Notes: generated from the letters alone by a model not told the origin. A stretch of DNA of 64,000 nt from Chitinophaga caseinilytica (GCF_038396765.1 NZ_CP150096.1:1719001-1783000); one strand, 5' to 3'. Positions 54,829 through 63,903 are shown, numbered from the stretch's first letter. Translations and numbers: made by a program.

Positions 54829-55917
54829 ATGGTTTATCACGTAATCGGCTTAATGTCAGGTAGTTCGCTGGATGGTTTGGATGTAGTTTATGCGGAATTG
54901 ACGGAAGTGAGCGGGCAATGGTCTTACCAGATCCACGCCGCGGAATGCATCCCTTACACCGATCAGCTGAAAGCCTCCCTGGCCGAAGCCACCCGGCTCA
55001 ACGCCCGTGATTACCAGCTCCTGCACACCGCCTACGGCCGTTTCACCGGCGAACAGGTGAACGATTTCATCGACCGCAATGGCCTGCATCATAAAATCCA
55101 TTTCGTAGCCTCGCACGGGCACACCACCTTCCACATCCCCGAACAAAACACCACAGCCCAACTGGGGGACGGCGCCACCATCGCCGCGGTGACCGGCCTC
55201 CCCGTCATCAGCGACCTCCGCGCCGTAGACGTGGCCCTCGGCGGACAAGGCGCCCCCATCGTCCCCATCGGCGAAAAACTCTTCTTTTCCGACTTCAGCT
55301 ACCTGCTCAACCTGGGCGGTATCGCCAATATCTCCGCTAAAAACGGTGAAACCTACCGCGCTTTCGACATCTGTCCCGCCAACCGCGTGCTCGACGCGCT
55401 GGCGCAGCAGCTCGGCAAAGCGTACGACGAAAACGGCGCCCTGGCGGCCGGAGGCGTTACCGACAACGCGCTCCTCAACCAGCTCAACGCGCTGCCGTAT
55501 TACGCGCAACCTTTCCCGAAATCGCTCGCAAACGACTTCGGTACGGAAACCGTATTGCCCATCATCGCAGGGCATACGCTGTCTGTCCAGGGTAAACTGC
55601 GGACCTACGTGGAACATATCGCCACGCAGATCGAAGCTGCCGTAAAAAGCCTGGAATTGCCCACACAAGGCGCAAGTATGCTCGTAACGGGCGGCGGCGC
55701 TTTCAACCGTTTCCTCATCGAATCCATCGACGCGCGCCTCGATCCGCTGGGCATCACCATCGTAGTGCCCGACGAGCAAACGGCCGCCTACAAGGAAGCC
55801 CTCGTGATGGCGCTGATCGGCGCGCTCCGCTGGCGCCAGCAGCCCAACATCCTTTCGTCGGTTACCGGCGCCCCGCGCGACAGTGTAAACGGTGCGCTCT
55901 GGGTGTCTGAAGCCTAA
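54829..55917 (+). CDS. anmK: Anhydro-N-acetylmuramic acid kinase
   Basis: From ATG 54829 the kinase is 362 residues. The N-terminal phosphate loop GLMSGSSLDGLDVVYAEL, the sugar-site GGQGAPIVPIGEKLFF, NLGGIANIS and the adenosine motif TGGGAFN are present. It phosphorylates and opens anhydroMurNAc, recycling peptidoglycan fragments. The stop overlaps the convergent ade stop by 3 bases. Confidence 0.95.
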   Translation: MVYHVIGLMSGSSLDGLDVVYAELTEVSGQWSYQIHAAECIPYTDQLKASLAEATRLNARDYQLLHTAYGRFTGEQVNDFIDRNGLHHKIHFVASHGHTTFHIPEQNTTAQLGDGATIAAVTGLPVISDLRAVDVALGGQGAPIVPIGEKLFFSDFSYLLNLGGIANISAKNGETYRAFDICPANRVLDALAQQLGKAYDENGALAAGGVTDNALLNQLNALPYYAQPFPKSLANDFGTETVLPIIAGHTLSVQGKLRTYVEHIATQIEAAVKSLELPTQGASMLVTGGGAFNRFLIESIDARLDPLGITIVVPDEQTAAYKEALVMALIGALRWRQQPNILSSVTGAPRDSVNGALWVSEA

Positions 55918-57554
55918 GCCGTCGCTACCTCCGTAAATGCAAATTGATCTCCGTCGAAAAGCCCCCTGTCACTGAGTTTCAGGTGGGGGATGACGAGCAG
56001 CGCCATGAACGACAAGGTCATGAAAGGCGCGTCCAGCTTGCTGCCCAGGGCTTTTGCGGCCTTGTCGAGCTGGCTGTACCTGCGCGCCGTGTCGTAGCCG
56101 TCGCCGGCGCTCATCAGTCCTGCCACGGGAAGCGGCAGGATGAATTCGTTGTTCCCGTCGATCACACAAATGCCGCCTTCCGCGCCGATGAGCGCGTTCA
56201 CCGCGCGGCGCATGCTTTCATCGTCTGCCCCTACGGCAATGATATTATGACTGTCATGCGCAACGGTGGAAGCGATGGCGCCGGAGCGCAGCCCGAAATT
56301 ACGGATGAACGCCAATGCCGGCGGCGCGTCCTGGTAGCGGTTCACGACGGCGATCTTCAGCACGTCCTGCGAAACATCGCTGTGGAGGAAGCCGTTTTCG
56401 GCGGTGAGCTGGAAAGTGAGGGGATGGGTGATCAGCTGGCCATCCAGCGCTTCGATCACTTTTACCGTGGAAACGGCCGCCGGAGCGGGGACCCGGAAAT
56501 CCGCTTCTGTTTTCGCGGTGCAGTGGAAACGGTTGATGGGTTCCACGGGTACCGGCTGGATGAGGGTTTTGCCTGCAGCGGCCACCTGTTCGCCGCCGAT
56601 CCAGGTTTCGAGGATATTGAAATCGGTGAGGTTGTCGGCCAGGATGAAATCTGCCGGGTCCCCCTTCCGGAGGAGCCCCGCGGGAATGCCGTAATGCAGC
56701 ACGGGATTGATACAGGCGGCGAGGAGGATATCGTAGATATCGTGCCCCTTCGCCAGGGCCCGCTTCACGAGCAGGTTGATATGGCCTTCTTCGAGATTGT
56801 CGGGATGTTTGTCGTCGCTGCAGAACATTACTTTTCCCGGATGGGTGGAAATGAGCGGTTTCAGGGCTTCGAAGTTCCGTGCGGCGCTGCCTTCGCGGAT
56901 GAGGATGTGCATACCGGCGGCGAGTTTGTCGGTCGCTTCTTCCAGCGTAAAACATTCATGATCGGTGCTGATGCCGGCGGATGCGTATCGTGCGGCGGCA
57001 TCTCCGCGGAGGCCGGGCGCATGTCCGTCTACCGGTTTGCCATATTTTTTGGCGGCGGCTATCTTGGCCATCACTTCGGCATCGTGCTGCAACACACCGG
57101 GGAAATTCATCATTTCGGACAGGTAGTAGATATCGGTGCGCTGCAGGAGCCGGTCCACACCTTCCACCCCGATGGCGTCTCCCGCCGTTTCGAAAATGGT
57201 GGCGGGCACGCAGGACGGGGCGCCGAAGCAGAAGCGGAAGGGTACCTGGCTGCCGTTTTCCAGCATGAATTCCACGCCTTTTTCGCCACAGACATTGGCG
57301 ATCTCGTGCGGGTCAGACACACTGCCTATTGTGCCATGCACAACGGCCATCCGCGCAAATTCCGAGGGTATGAGCATGGAACTTTCCACATGAACGTGGG
57401 CATCCACGAAACCGGGGAGGATGTAGCGGGGAGGGACGGGCCCATCCGCCGGAACAATGTCCGCGATCCGGCCATCGGCGATGGTAATGACCGCGGGATA
57501 TGTTTTTCTGCCGGGAATATCGACCAGGTTCCCTGCGAGCTGCCATGTTTTCAT
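55914..57554 (-). CDS. ade: Adenine deaminase
   Basis: 546-residue amidohydrolase with the metal site VDAHVHVESSML, GTIGSVSDPHEIANVCG, and the C-terminal adenine deaminase domain (HDSHNIIAVGADDESMRRAV, IDGNNEFILPLPVAGLMSAG). It converts adenine to hypoxanthine in purine salvage. Normal length. Its end overlaps that of anmK in convergent orientation. Confidence 0.95.
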   Translation of the reverse strand: MKTWQLAGNLVDIPGRKTYPAVITIADGRIADIVPADGPVPPRYILPGFVDAHVHVESSMLIPSEFARMAVVHGTIGSVSDPHEIANVCGEKGVEFMLENGSQVPFRFCFGAPSCVPATIFETAGDAIGVEGVDRLLQRTDIYYLSEMMNFPGVLQHDAEVMAKIAAAKKYGKPVDGHAPGLRGDAAARYASAGISTDHECFTLEEATDKLAAGMHILIREGSAARNFEALKPLISTHPGKVMFCSDDKHPDNLEEGHINLLVKRALAKGHDIYDILLAACINPVLHYGIPAGLLRKGDPADFILADNLTDFNILETWIGGEQVAAAGKTLIQPVPVEPINRFHCTAKTEADFRVPAPAAVSTVKVIEALDGQLITHPLTFQLTAENGFLHSDVSQDVLKIAVVNRYQDAPPALAFIRNFGLRSGAIASTVAHDSHNIIAVGADDESMRRAVNALIGAEGGICVIDGNNEFILPLPVAGLMSAGDGYDTARRYSQLDKAAKALGSKLDAPFMTLSFMALLVIPHLKLSDRGLFDGDQFAFTEVATA

Positions 57555-57597
57555 GGGGTTAAAACTCGGTAAAAACTGTTAAATCGAAGTGAAATGA

Positions 57598-57628
57598 TTT
57601 TGCCAGTTTCGGGGAAAAGATACATTTG
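57598..57628 (+). promoter_or_regulatory. Promoter of the LolA-like gene
   Basis: TTTTG (57598-57602), an 18-nt spacer and TACATTTG (57621-57628) match the -33/-7 consensus very well. The leader to ATG 57663 is about 30 nt. Confidence 0.8.
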
Positions 57629-57662
57629 TGGTCATAATATCCATCATCAAAATCCTCTACAA

Positions 57663-58394
57663 ATGAAAAGAATTCTCGGGTTAACCATTGCCATAGCCCT
57701 TTCGGGAGCAGCCCTGAACGTTCAGGCACAAACAGCTGATGAAGTGATCAGCAAACACCAGGCTGCCATGGGCGGCGAAGCCAAACTGAAAAGCATTAAG
57801 TCAATGATTTCCGAAGGCCAGCTGCAGGTGCAGGGCATGGAATTTCCCTTCAAGGTGTCTGTGATCAGCAATACCGGCATGCGCGTGGAATTCGAAGCCA
57901 TGGGCACCAAAAACATCCAGGTGGCAACGCCCACGGGTGGTTGGTTCCTCCTTCCCGTTCAGCAGCAGACGGAGCCGGTAGACGCTTCCGCGGAAGATAT
58001 GAAAGACGTGGGCTCCGAGCTCGACCTCGAAGGTGAACTGGTGAACGCCAAAGCGAAAGGCCATACGGTAGAACTGGTAGGGAAAGACAATACCGATGGA
58101 AAGGAAACCTTTAAACTGAAACTCACCCGTAAAAACGGTTCCGTAGCTTATTACTTCATCGATCCGGCCACTTACTACATCACGAAACGCCAAAGCACGG
58201 CCAGCATGCAGGGCCAGCAGATGGAGCTCGTGACCAAAATGAGCGAGTTCAAGAAAACCGACGATGGCTACGTGTATGCGTCGGTGATCGAACAGGCGCC
58301 GATGGAAACGAAGGTGGTGATCAGCAAAGTGGAGCTGAACCCGGAAATTACCGCGAGCATCCTCGAAAAGCCCGCGAAAACTCCCGCGAAATAA
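57663..58394 (+). CDS. LolA-like outer membrane lipoprotein-sorting family protein
   Basis: From ATG 57663 the product is 243 residues with a signal peptide (cleavage near NVQAQT). The sequence HQAAMGGEAKLKSIKSM and the following beta strands (GQLQVQGMEFPFKVSVISNT) belong to a LolA/LolB-like family of Bacteroidota periplasmic proteins. Whether it carries lipoproteins is not shown. A strong own promoter and a terminator indicate a single-gene unit that is probably well expressed. Confidence 0.82.
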   Translation: MKRILGLTIAIALSGAALNVQAQTADEVISKHQAAMGGEAKLKSIKSMISEGQLQVQGMEFPFKVSVISNTGMRVEFEAMGTKNIQVATPTGGWFLLPVQQQTEPVDASAEDMKDVGSELDLEGELVNAKAKGHTVELVGKDNTDGKETFKLKLTRKNGSVAYYFIDPATYYITKRQSTASMQGQQMELVTKMSEFKKTDDGYVYASVIEQAPMETKVVISKVELNPEITASILEKPAKTPAK

Positions 58395-58413
58395 GCACAG
58401 CACATACAAAATG

Positions 58414-58450
58414 AAACCGCCCGGCAGCGAAAGCCCCGGGCGGTTTTTTT
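58414..58450. terminator. Bidirectional terminator
   Basis: AAACCGCCCGG ... CCGGGCGGTTT with T run to the right, between the LolA-like gene and the convergent WYL regulator. Confidence 0.9.
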
Positions 58451-59453
58451 ATGGGTACCGGCCGAGCATGGCGGCCGCTTCCTGTTTGATCTTGTCTGCC
58501 AGATGCTGCGGCTGCAACACTTTCACGCGGGCCCCGCTGCTGAGGAGCAGCATCACCAGCTCGTGGTTCACGACGATGCGGAGCTTCACGCGGCATTCTT
58601 CTTCATTGTCGATAAGGATTTCCTGGGATGGGTGCATGGGCTGCGTTTTCACGTATTTGCCCTGCAGCGGTGTGTAGGAAAGCACGATCTCTTCCGGGTC
58701 TCCCTCTGCCACGGTGATGCCGATGGCATTCTGGAACCAGGCGGCATCGTCGAAATTCTTGGCGTCGAATTTATCGTTGGTGGGCCAGTGGTTGACGATG
58801 CGGTCGAGCGCAAAGGTGAGCACCGTTCCCCCGCGCGATTTCTGGCTTTTGCCGATGAGGTAGAAGCGGTGGTTGTATTCGCGGAGGTGATAGGGCTCCA
58901 CCCAATGTTCCTTGGGCTCGGTGCGGTCGAAGGTCTGGTACGCGATGCGGATGACTTCGAGGTTTTTGATGGCGTCTACGATGTCGGGAATGAGCTCGGC
59001 GCCCTTGTACTGGGAGCCGCGGCTGAATTTGATGAGGCCCCGGTTCTCGAGGTCTTGCCGGTTCATCTTCACGCTGGCGGCAATTTTCAGGATGGCGTCT
59101 TCGAACCGCTGGATGACGGGCAGGCTGCGGAACTGCTCGAGGATGCCGATGGCTACTTCCAGGCCCTGGAGGTCGGCTTCGTCTATCGGAACATTACCGA
59201 TGGAGTAGTTTTCATCTTCATATTGATACTTGCGCGTGCTGCGGTTGTACACGATGGGCGCAAAATAATTCAGATCGGGATCGTTGCGCATGTCCTCGAT
59301 GTCTTTCTGGATCGTGCGAACGGCGATGGTTTTGTCCATTTTCTCCGACACGAATTCCACCAGGTCGTCCAGGCTGGGATGGGGAACGCGCTTGTTGCGG
59401 AGGCGCTCGTCCAGCCAGCGGTAACGGGAAAGGGCGTCTTTGTTTTTGGGCAT
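58449..59453 (-). CDS. WYL-domain transcriptional regulator
   Basis: 334 residues: N-terminal winged helix (about 1-70: LDDLVEFVSEKM, TIAVRTIQKDIEDMRNDP), then the WYL domain (about 140-230: GAELIPDIVDAIKNLEVIRI, EPYHLREYNHRFYLIG) and a WCX dimerisation extension. WYL proteins sense ligands, often nucleic acid fragments, and regulate repair, CRISPR or phage-defence genes. It is divergent from the unknown gene at 59552, with a palindromic operator-like site between them, so it probably controls that gene and itself. Confidence 0.92.
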   Translation of the reverse strand: MPKNKDALSRYRWLDERLRNKRVPHPSLDDLVEFVSEKMDKTIAVRTIQKDIEDMRNDPDLNYFAPIVYNRSTRKYQYEDENYSIGNVPIDEADLQGLEVAIGILEQFRSLPVIQRFEDAILKIAASVKMNRQDLENRGLIKFSRGSQYKGAELIPDIVDAIKNLEVIRIAYQTFDRTEPKEHWVEPYHLREYNHRFYLIGKSQKSRGGTVLTFALDRIVNHWPTNDKFDAKNFDDAAWFQNAIGITVAEGDPEEIVLSYTPLQGKYVKTQPMHPSQEILIDNEEECRVKLRIVVNHELVMLLLSSGARVKVLQPQHLADKIKQEAAAMLGRYP

Positions 59454-59492
59454 GGTACGGTTGTTTTTCGGGTTAAAAGTAAAACATTTTCA

Positions 59493-59513
59493 CTACGCAT
59501 ATCCTGTGCGTAG
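59493..59513. promoter_or_regulatory. Inverted repeat, likely WYL-regulator operator
   Basis: CTACGCA-TATCCTG-TGCGTAG, perfect seven-base arms with a seven-base spacer, in the 98-bp gap between divergent genes. It sits just upstream of the plus-strand -7 element at 59522, where a bound protein would block or stimulate RNA polymerase. Confidence 0.6.
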
Positions 59514-59521
59514 GCCACTTC

Positions 59522-59529
59522 TACTTTTG
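59522..59529 (+). promoter_or_regulatory. -7 element of the gene at 59552
   Basis: TACTTTTG, 22 bp before the ATG. The -33 region overlaps the palindrome at 59493-59513 and lacks a TTG, which suggests regulator-dependent activity. Confidence 0.5.
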
Positions 59530-59551
59530 TATTGTCATCAATCAACAAATT

Positions 59552-60129
59552 ATGAGAAAGGTATCCGTAACAACCGCAGCCCATCTGGAAGCCACCGCCA
59601 TCAAGGTTGGGCAGATCATTCTGGACGACTCGCATTACCTCACCTGCTGGGGTTATATGCAAACGGCCGAGGGCTGGCGGAAATGCGACTTCGTGACCAA
59701 TTACGACGTGCTCAATACCATGCTCCGCGCGATCGAAGACAAGAGCGAAGCCGTGCAAATGGCCATCGTTCAGAAGCTGGAACACATGGAGCAGATTCCC
59801 GAAATCATTGATTTTGAAGCCCAACTGGGCGAAGCCGTATTGTTCGACAATATCGCCTTCACCCTGGAGCGGCCGCAGTTCAGCGGCGGCGATTGGGCAG
59901 ATTACACGAACGACGACTGTTATTACATCCGTGCAGCCGAGCGGGTTAGCCGTACCGAGGCCCTGGCCCGGGGGTAGACCAATGCATGCAGGCGCTGGGC
60001 AAAAGCTACGAACTGTACCTGGGTTACCTGGAGCTGGAGTTCGATGAAGAATATGCCCGGGAACAGGCCGACCTGGCGGATGACATGAAATTTACGCTGG
60101 CATTTTACGCCTACCGTCAGGCGGCGTAA
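59552..60129 (+). CDS. Hypothetical protein under WYL control, frameshifted
   Basis: The first frame encodes 141 residues (MRKVSVTTAAHLEATAIKVG, FVTNYDVLNTMLRAIEDKSE) and stops at TAG 59975-59977. In the -1 frame coding continues as VDQCMQALGKSYELYLGYLE and DEEYAREQADLADDMKFTLA to TAA 60127-60129. One G appears to be missing from the five-G run 59970-59974; restored length is about 192 residues. Soluble, acidic, helical; no family recognised. Divergent from a WYL regulator with a shared operator-like palindrome. Confidence 0.65.
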
Positions 60130-61390
60130 GCGAGTAAAATATCTGGGGAAGACAGGGGCGCTGCATTCTCCGTCATTCTCGGCGATCCCTGGTTTTCCCC
60201 GCTATCCGTTCGTTTGAAAACCCTTGAAGCAGGCGGTTCTCCGGCAAAAGGCCGGCCCGTCGAGACGATCATCCCTTGTTACCCGGCCCGGCGCTGTGTT
60301 AAAACCCATCAAAAGGATGGGGCCAGCGGCCGACATCCGTTGTGAGGAACCCCGGCGGCGGCCGGTCCCGGCCATCCGCCGCTTTTTTTCGATCTGTTGT
60401 TGTTACCCGCAGATCATCCGTTGTCTTGCTTGCTGCGAAAAAGCCGCAGGTACCGTTAACCCGAAAGATGCCGCCGAAAGGGCGGACGATCATCCAACGT
60501 AACGCCAGGCCCGGTTTGGCCATGTTAGCCCTGAAAATCCGCAGAAAGCGCGGGATTTCATCCAGTCAAATGCCCGCCCGGTTGGGCATTATTAACCCTG
60601 AAAGCTCGCGGAAAGCGCGGTATTTCATCCATCGAAAAGGCTGTAATGCAAGTTGTGGCCCATGTTAACCCGAAAATCCGCGGAAAGCGCGGAATGCATC
60701 CATTAGACGAGAGATAAGTCGCGGAAAGCGCGGCTATTCATTGAAAAACGGTGAAAAAATACGGGCTCCCCGGTCTTTCACCCATTTGTTAACCCGAAAA
60801 CGGGCCCTGTTGCCCGAGTTAACCCACAGATGCGGACCGTTGAAAGAACGGACCCTCATCCATTGTTGTCTCCCGGCGGCGCTGCATATGGCAACCGCCG
60901 CAGTTTTGCCTGATGTGAGCACCGGAGGCAGGCCGTTCCAGCCGGAACCGCCATAAGCCAACCTTCCGGGCAGTTAAACCCAGCGGCGGCCCCCGCACTT
61001 TCGCGTGCGGGGCCGTCCGCGAGGCAAAATGAAACTTCGCCGTTTCCCGCAGTACACCTTACTGCCGTTAACCCAGGAAACAACTTTTCAAGCCCAAACT
61101 ATTTTTTTTGACAGACATCCCCCTTGTTCCCGGCGCCCCCGGATCCCCGGAGCGGCGCCCTGCACGCAGGTCTCGTCCTGTTTTGTGCCCTATACCTATC
61201 ATGCCCCGTGCATTTTCCCGGGGCGGCGGCCGGCCCTGATCCGCCGGATAGCCCGGACCAGGCATCCTCCTTTCACCCTGGTCCGGCCCGCCGCCTCCTT
61301 AAATTATCATTAAACCCCAAAAAAAAATCTATAAAGTCTATTAAAATTGTAGGAAAATGGTATTTTTGAATTCCTTAAACAGGAAATGAT
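60130..61390. other. Long non-coding region with hairpin array
   Basis: About 1260 bp with no convincing gene; every frame is short and low in coding character. The first two thirds is GC-rich and contains the repeat array at 60451-60862 and degenerate copies from about 60270. A further strong hairpin (GGCCCC-CGCAC ... GTGCG-GGGCC) lies at about 60988-61012. The last 90 bp are AT-rich with TATTTTTG at 61361-61368, the probable -7 element of the peroxiredoxin gene. Confidence 0.7.
60451..60862. repeat. Array of six imperfect hairpin repeats with co-varying stems
   Basis: Six hairpins share the loop GAAAG while the stems change in a compensating way: CCGCC/GGCGG (60471), CCGCA/CGCGG (60539, one mismatch), TCGCG/CGCGG (60606), CCGCG/CGCGG (60678), TCGCG/CGCGG (60719), CCGTT/AACGG (60837). 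Most are preceded by TTAACCC or a one-base variant and followed by TCATCCA. Spacing is mostly 67-76 bp. Degenerate copies of the flanking motifs continue to the left (TTACCC at 60277 and 60403; CATCCG at 60334 and 60415). Confidence 0.75.
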
Positions 61391-62026
61391 ATGAGTTTAA
61401 GACTTGGGGACGCTGCTCCCAATTTCACGGCAAAGACCACCATTGGAGAAATCAATTTTTACGACTACCTCGGCGACAGCTGGGGCATTCTCTTCTCCCA
61501 CCCCGCAGATTATACCCCGGTTTGCACCACCGAACTCGGTAAAACTGCCCTCCTCAATGGCGAATTCACCAAGCGCAACGTAAAAGTGCTCGCACTCAGC
61601 GTTGACCCGCTCGATAAACACAAAGGCTGGATCAACGATATCAACGAAACGCAAAACTGCAACGTCGATTTCCCGATCATCGCCGACGAAGACAAAACGG
61701 TGGCCAACCTCTACGGTATGATCCACCCCAACGCTTCCGAAACTTTCACCGTGCGCTCCCTCTTCGTGATCGGGCCCGACAAGAAAGTGAAACTCACCAT
61801 CACCTATCCCGCATCCACCGGCCGCAACTTCCATGAAGTGCTCCGCGTGATCGATTCCCTGCAACTGACGGCCAACTACAGCGTAGCTACGCCGGCAGAC
61901 TGGAAAGACGGTGAAGACGTGATCGTAGTTCCGGCAGTGAAAACTGAAGATATTCCCGCGAAGTTTCCCAAGGGCCACAAAATTATCAAGCCCTATTTGA
62001 GAACAACTCCGCAACCGAATAAATAA
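61391..62026 (+). CDS. 1-Cys peroxiredoxin (Prx6 family)
   Basis: 211 residues with the peroxidatic Cys in HPADYTPVCTTELG, the Prx6-type sequences ALSVDPLDKHKGWINDI and VRSLFVIGPDKKVKLTITYP, and the long C-terminal domain (DWKDGEDVIVVPAVKTEDIP). It reduces peroxides with a single catalytic Cys. -7 element TATTTTTG at 61361. It is the second peroxiredoxin in the window beside bcp. Confidence 0.95.
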   Translation: MSLRLGDAAPNFTAKTTIGEINFYDYLGDSWGILFSHPADYTPVCTTELGKTALLNGEFTKRNVKVLALSVDPLDKHKGWINDINETQNCNVDFPIIADEDKTVANLYGMIHPNASETFTVRSLFVIGPDKKVKLTITYPASTGRNFHEVLRVIDSLQLTANYSVATPADWKDGEDVIVVPAVKTEDIPAKFPKGHKIIKPYLRTTPQPNK

Positions 62027-62045
62027 TCTACCTATCTTTGCCCGC

Positions 62046-62166
62046 GAAACGGAGCTTCCGTCTCAACCTGCGAAAGCGATTCCCTTCCGGCAAGGAAGTA
62101 CAAAATATTGGAGCGAAAACCTTGTAAGACAAATAATTGCAAGGTTTTACTCCTGATCCTTTTTTT
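62046..62166 (+). ncRNA. Candidate small structured RNA
   Basis: TATCTTTG at 62033-62040, just after the peroxiredoxin stop, could start a transcript near 62046. Three hairpins follow: ACGGA/TCCGT (62049-62061), CTTCC/GGAAG (62084-62098) and a long imperfect one, GGAG-AAAACCTTG ... CAAGGTTTT-CTCC (62110-62153), before T7. No -33 element is clear, and no ORF lies inside. It may equally be the 3' end of the peroxiredoxin mRNA. Confidence 0.35.
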
Positions 62167-62189
62167 AATGGTTGGTTTTTGATTTTACG

Positions 62190-62217
62190 AAACGGGGATT
62201 TTTCCCCGTTTTTTTTA
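62190..62217 (+). terminator. Plus-strand terminator
   Basis: AAACGGGGA-TTTT-TCCCCGTTT followed by T run. It would stop transcripts from the peroxiredoxin gene or the candidate small RNA. Confidence 0.88.
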
Positions 62218-62229
62218 TGCCCTGCCGAC

Positions 62230-62259
62230 AAAAAAAGAGGCTGCCGATCCGGCAACCTC
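62230..62259 (-). terminator. Terminator of the S41 peptidase gene
   Basis: GAGG-GCCG ... CGGC-CCTC hairpin with a small internal bulge; on the minus strand followed by T7. It is 27 bp beyond the S41 stop. Confidence 0.75.
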
Positions 62260-62285
62260 CCGTTTATCAATAAAATAACTGTTAG

Positions 62286-63869
62286 TTACTGCACACGTAT
62301 TTTGCGGCGGTCTTCCACCATGCCGTTGAATTTCTCTTCCCCGGCGGCCTGTGACCGTATTTCGTTGGCGTTTACGGACCGTCCGTTGATCATGACGGTA
62401 GCTGCGGCAGCCCTTCCGCCGGTAGTAGTTCCGTAGTAAATGTAGTCCAGCGCGGCTTTGAGGCTTTTTTCTTCCGGGTCGCCGAAATCCATCGGGATGT
62501 AATCCTGCGCGGCGATGTCGGGCGTCATGCCGGAATAATAGTCGCCTTCTCCCAGGGCGTTCTTGCTGGAAAACTGCGCCATATACACGGTAAACTTATC
62601 GATCCCGATACCGAAAAACCCAACGGGCTTGCCGTAGGTTTTCGCGCCCACGGTACGCACGGTCACATTCGCCGGCCAGGCTTTATAGGAATTAATGACC
62701 AGTTCGCTGGCGGATGCGGTAGCACCGGAAACGATGAACACGATTTTTTTGGCGGTCGTCAGCGGCCCGGCTTTTTCGAAGAAATAGGTATTCCCGTTCT
62801 CCGTGAAATCAAGGTCGGCGTAGGTCAGCGCCCTGGAGCCCTGGTACACCTGCTGGTAATTGGCGTCGAGGTACGGGATGGACTTGAGGATGGGCGCTTT
62901 GCTGGTGCGGACCAGCTCGTTGTACACCTGTTTGTACATCACTTTCGTCTGCATGCCGGAGGGGGCGAGCAGGTTGGTGAGGTATTCCGCCGTGGCCACG
63001 TAACCGCCGCCGTTGTACCGGAGGTCTACCACCACCGAGTTCGCACCTTTTGCTGCAAATTCCGCGAAAGCTTTATCCAGCGAAGGTTTTGCTACGGTTT
63101 GACGGGAGAAGTGCCCCAGCACGAGGTACCCCGTCACGTTGCCGTTTACCGGGGCGAACGTTTTCCAGGTCACGACAGGGTCGTTTTTATAGGCGGCCTT
63201 GTTGATCGTGACGGTAACGGACGTGCTGGTTTTCGGTTTGGTAAAGGTCAGTTTTGCCGTAGCGCTGTTCATGAGCGTGGTGGCCGCCGATTGAGAACCG
63301 GGCGGGGGGCCGTCGTTCACCTTGGTGATGAGGCATCCGCGGGTAATCCCGGCTTTGTCTGCCGGGGAGCCCTTTTCCACATTGCGGACATATAAATAAG
63401 TGGTGGGGTCGGAGCCAAACGTAACAACGGCAAGGATGAGGCCGAGGTCGTTCCCGTCACCTTCCAGATCTACCGATGCTTTGATCCCTCTTGCCAGGTT
63501 CCCTTTTTCCACATACGAAAACTTCGACCTGCTGGGGGCGGGCGTGTAGTATTCGAATGGTTTGCTGGTAGCCGGGTCGTTTTTCAGCTGGGTGATTTTG
63601 TACAGCTCTTCGGTGAGACTGTTGAAATCGTCGGACCCGGCGTACTGGCGCGGATTAAAGGATTCGTAAGTGGGGATGGCGTCGTACCACAGGTAAGTCT
63701 CTTTTGCGTAGAGGTACAGGGAATCGAGGCTAAGTTGCAAACGCGTGCCGGTTGTGGGGGTTGTGGGCGGGGGATTGCCACCGCCTGGACTGGGGTTTCC
63801 GCTTTTTTTACAGGAAGCCAAAGCCGCGATACCCACGAAGGCGGCTGCTGCGATCCGGAGCTTGATCAT
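62286..63869 (-). CDS. S41-family (C-terminal processing) peptidase lipoprotein
   Basis: From ATG 63869 the product is 527 residues with a lipobox (ALASCKK) and a Pro/Gly-rich linker (GGGNPPPTTPTTG). A helical N-terminal domain, a PDZ domain (about 160-235, VRNVEKGSPADKAGITRGCL) and the S41 catalytic domain follow, with VVDLRYNGGGYVATAEYL, the nucleophile Ser in SGATASASELV and the Lys region GAKTYGKPVG. This is an outer-envelope serine protease of the Bacteroidota S41 type. Substrates are not known. Confidence 0.92.
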   Translation of the reverse strand: MIKLRIAAAAFVGIAALASCKKSGNPSPGGGNPPPTTPTTGTRLQLSLDSLYLYAKETYLWYDAIPTYESFNPRQYAGSDDFNSLTEELYKITQLKNDPATSKPFEYYTPAPSRSKFSYVEKGNLARGIKASVDLEGDGNDLGLILAVVTFGSDPTTYLYVRNVEKGSPADKAGITRGCLITKVNDGPPPGSQSAATTLMNSATAKLTFTKPKTSTSVTVTINKAAYKNDPVVTWKTFAPVNGNVTGYLVLGHFSRQTVAKPSLDKAFAEFAAKGANSVVVDLRYNGGGYVATAEYLTNLLAPSGMQTKVMYKQVYNELVRTSKAPILKSIPYLDANYQQVYQGSRALTYADLDFTENGNTYFFEKAGPLTTAKKIVFIVSGATASASELVINSYKAWPANVTVRTVGAKTYGKPVGFFGIGIDKFTVYMAQFSSKNALGEGDYYSGMTPDIAAQDYIPMDFGDPEEKSLKAALDYIYYGTTTGGRAAAATVMINGRSVNANEIRSQAAGEEKFNGMVEDRRKIRVQ

Positions 63870-63903
63870 AAATGCAAAGCAGTTTGACGGTAATTTACGC
63901 GAA

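Noticed and set aside
60451..60862. CRISPR array
   Set aside because: Repeated segments are short, variable in sequence and unevenly spaced, and no cas genes are nearby.
60224..61369. Several Arg/Pro-rich short frames in the long non-coding region
   Set aside because: All lack coding periodicity and cross the hairpin repeats; better explained as non-coding GC-rich DNA.
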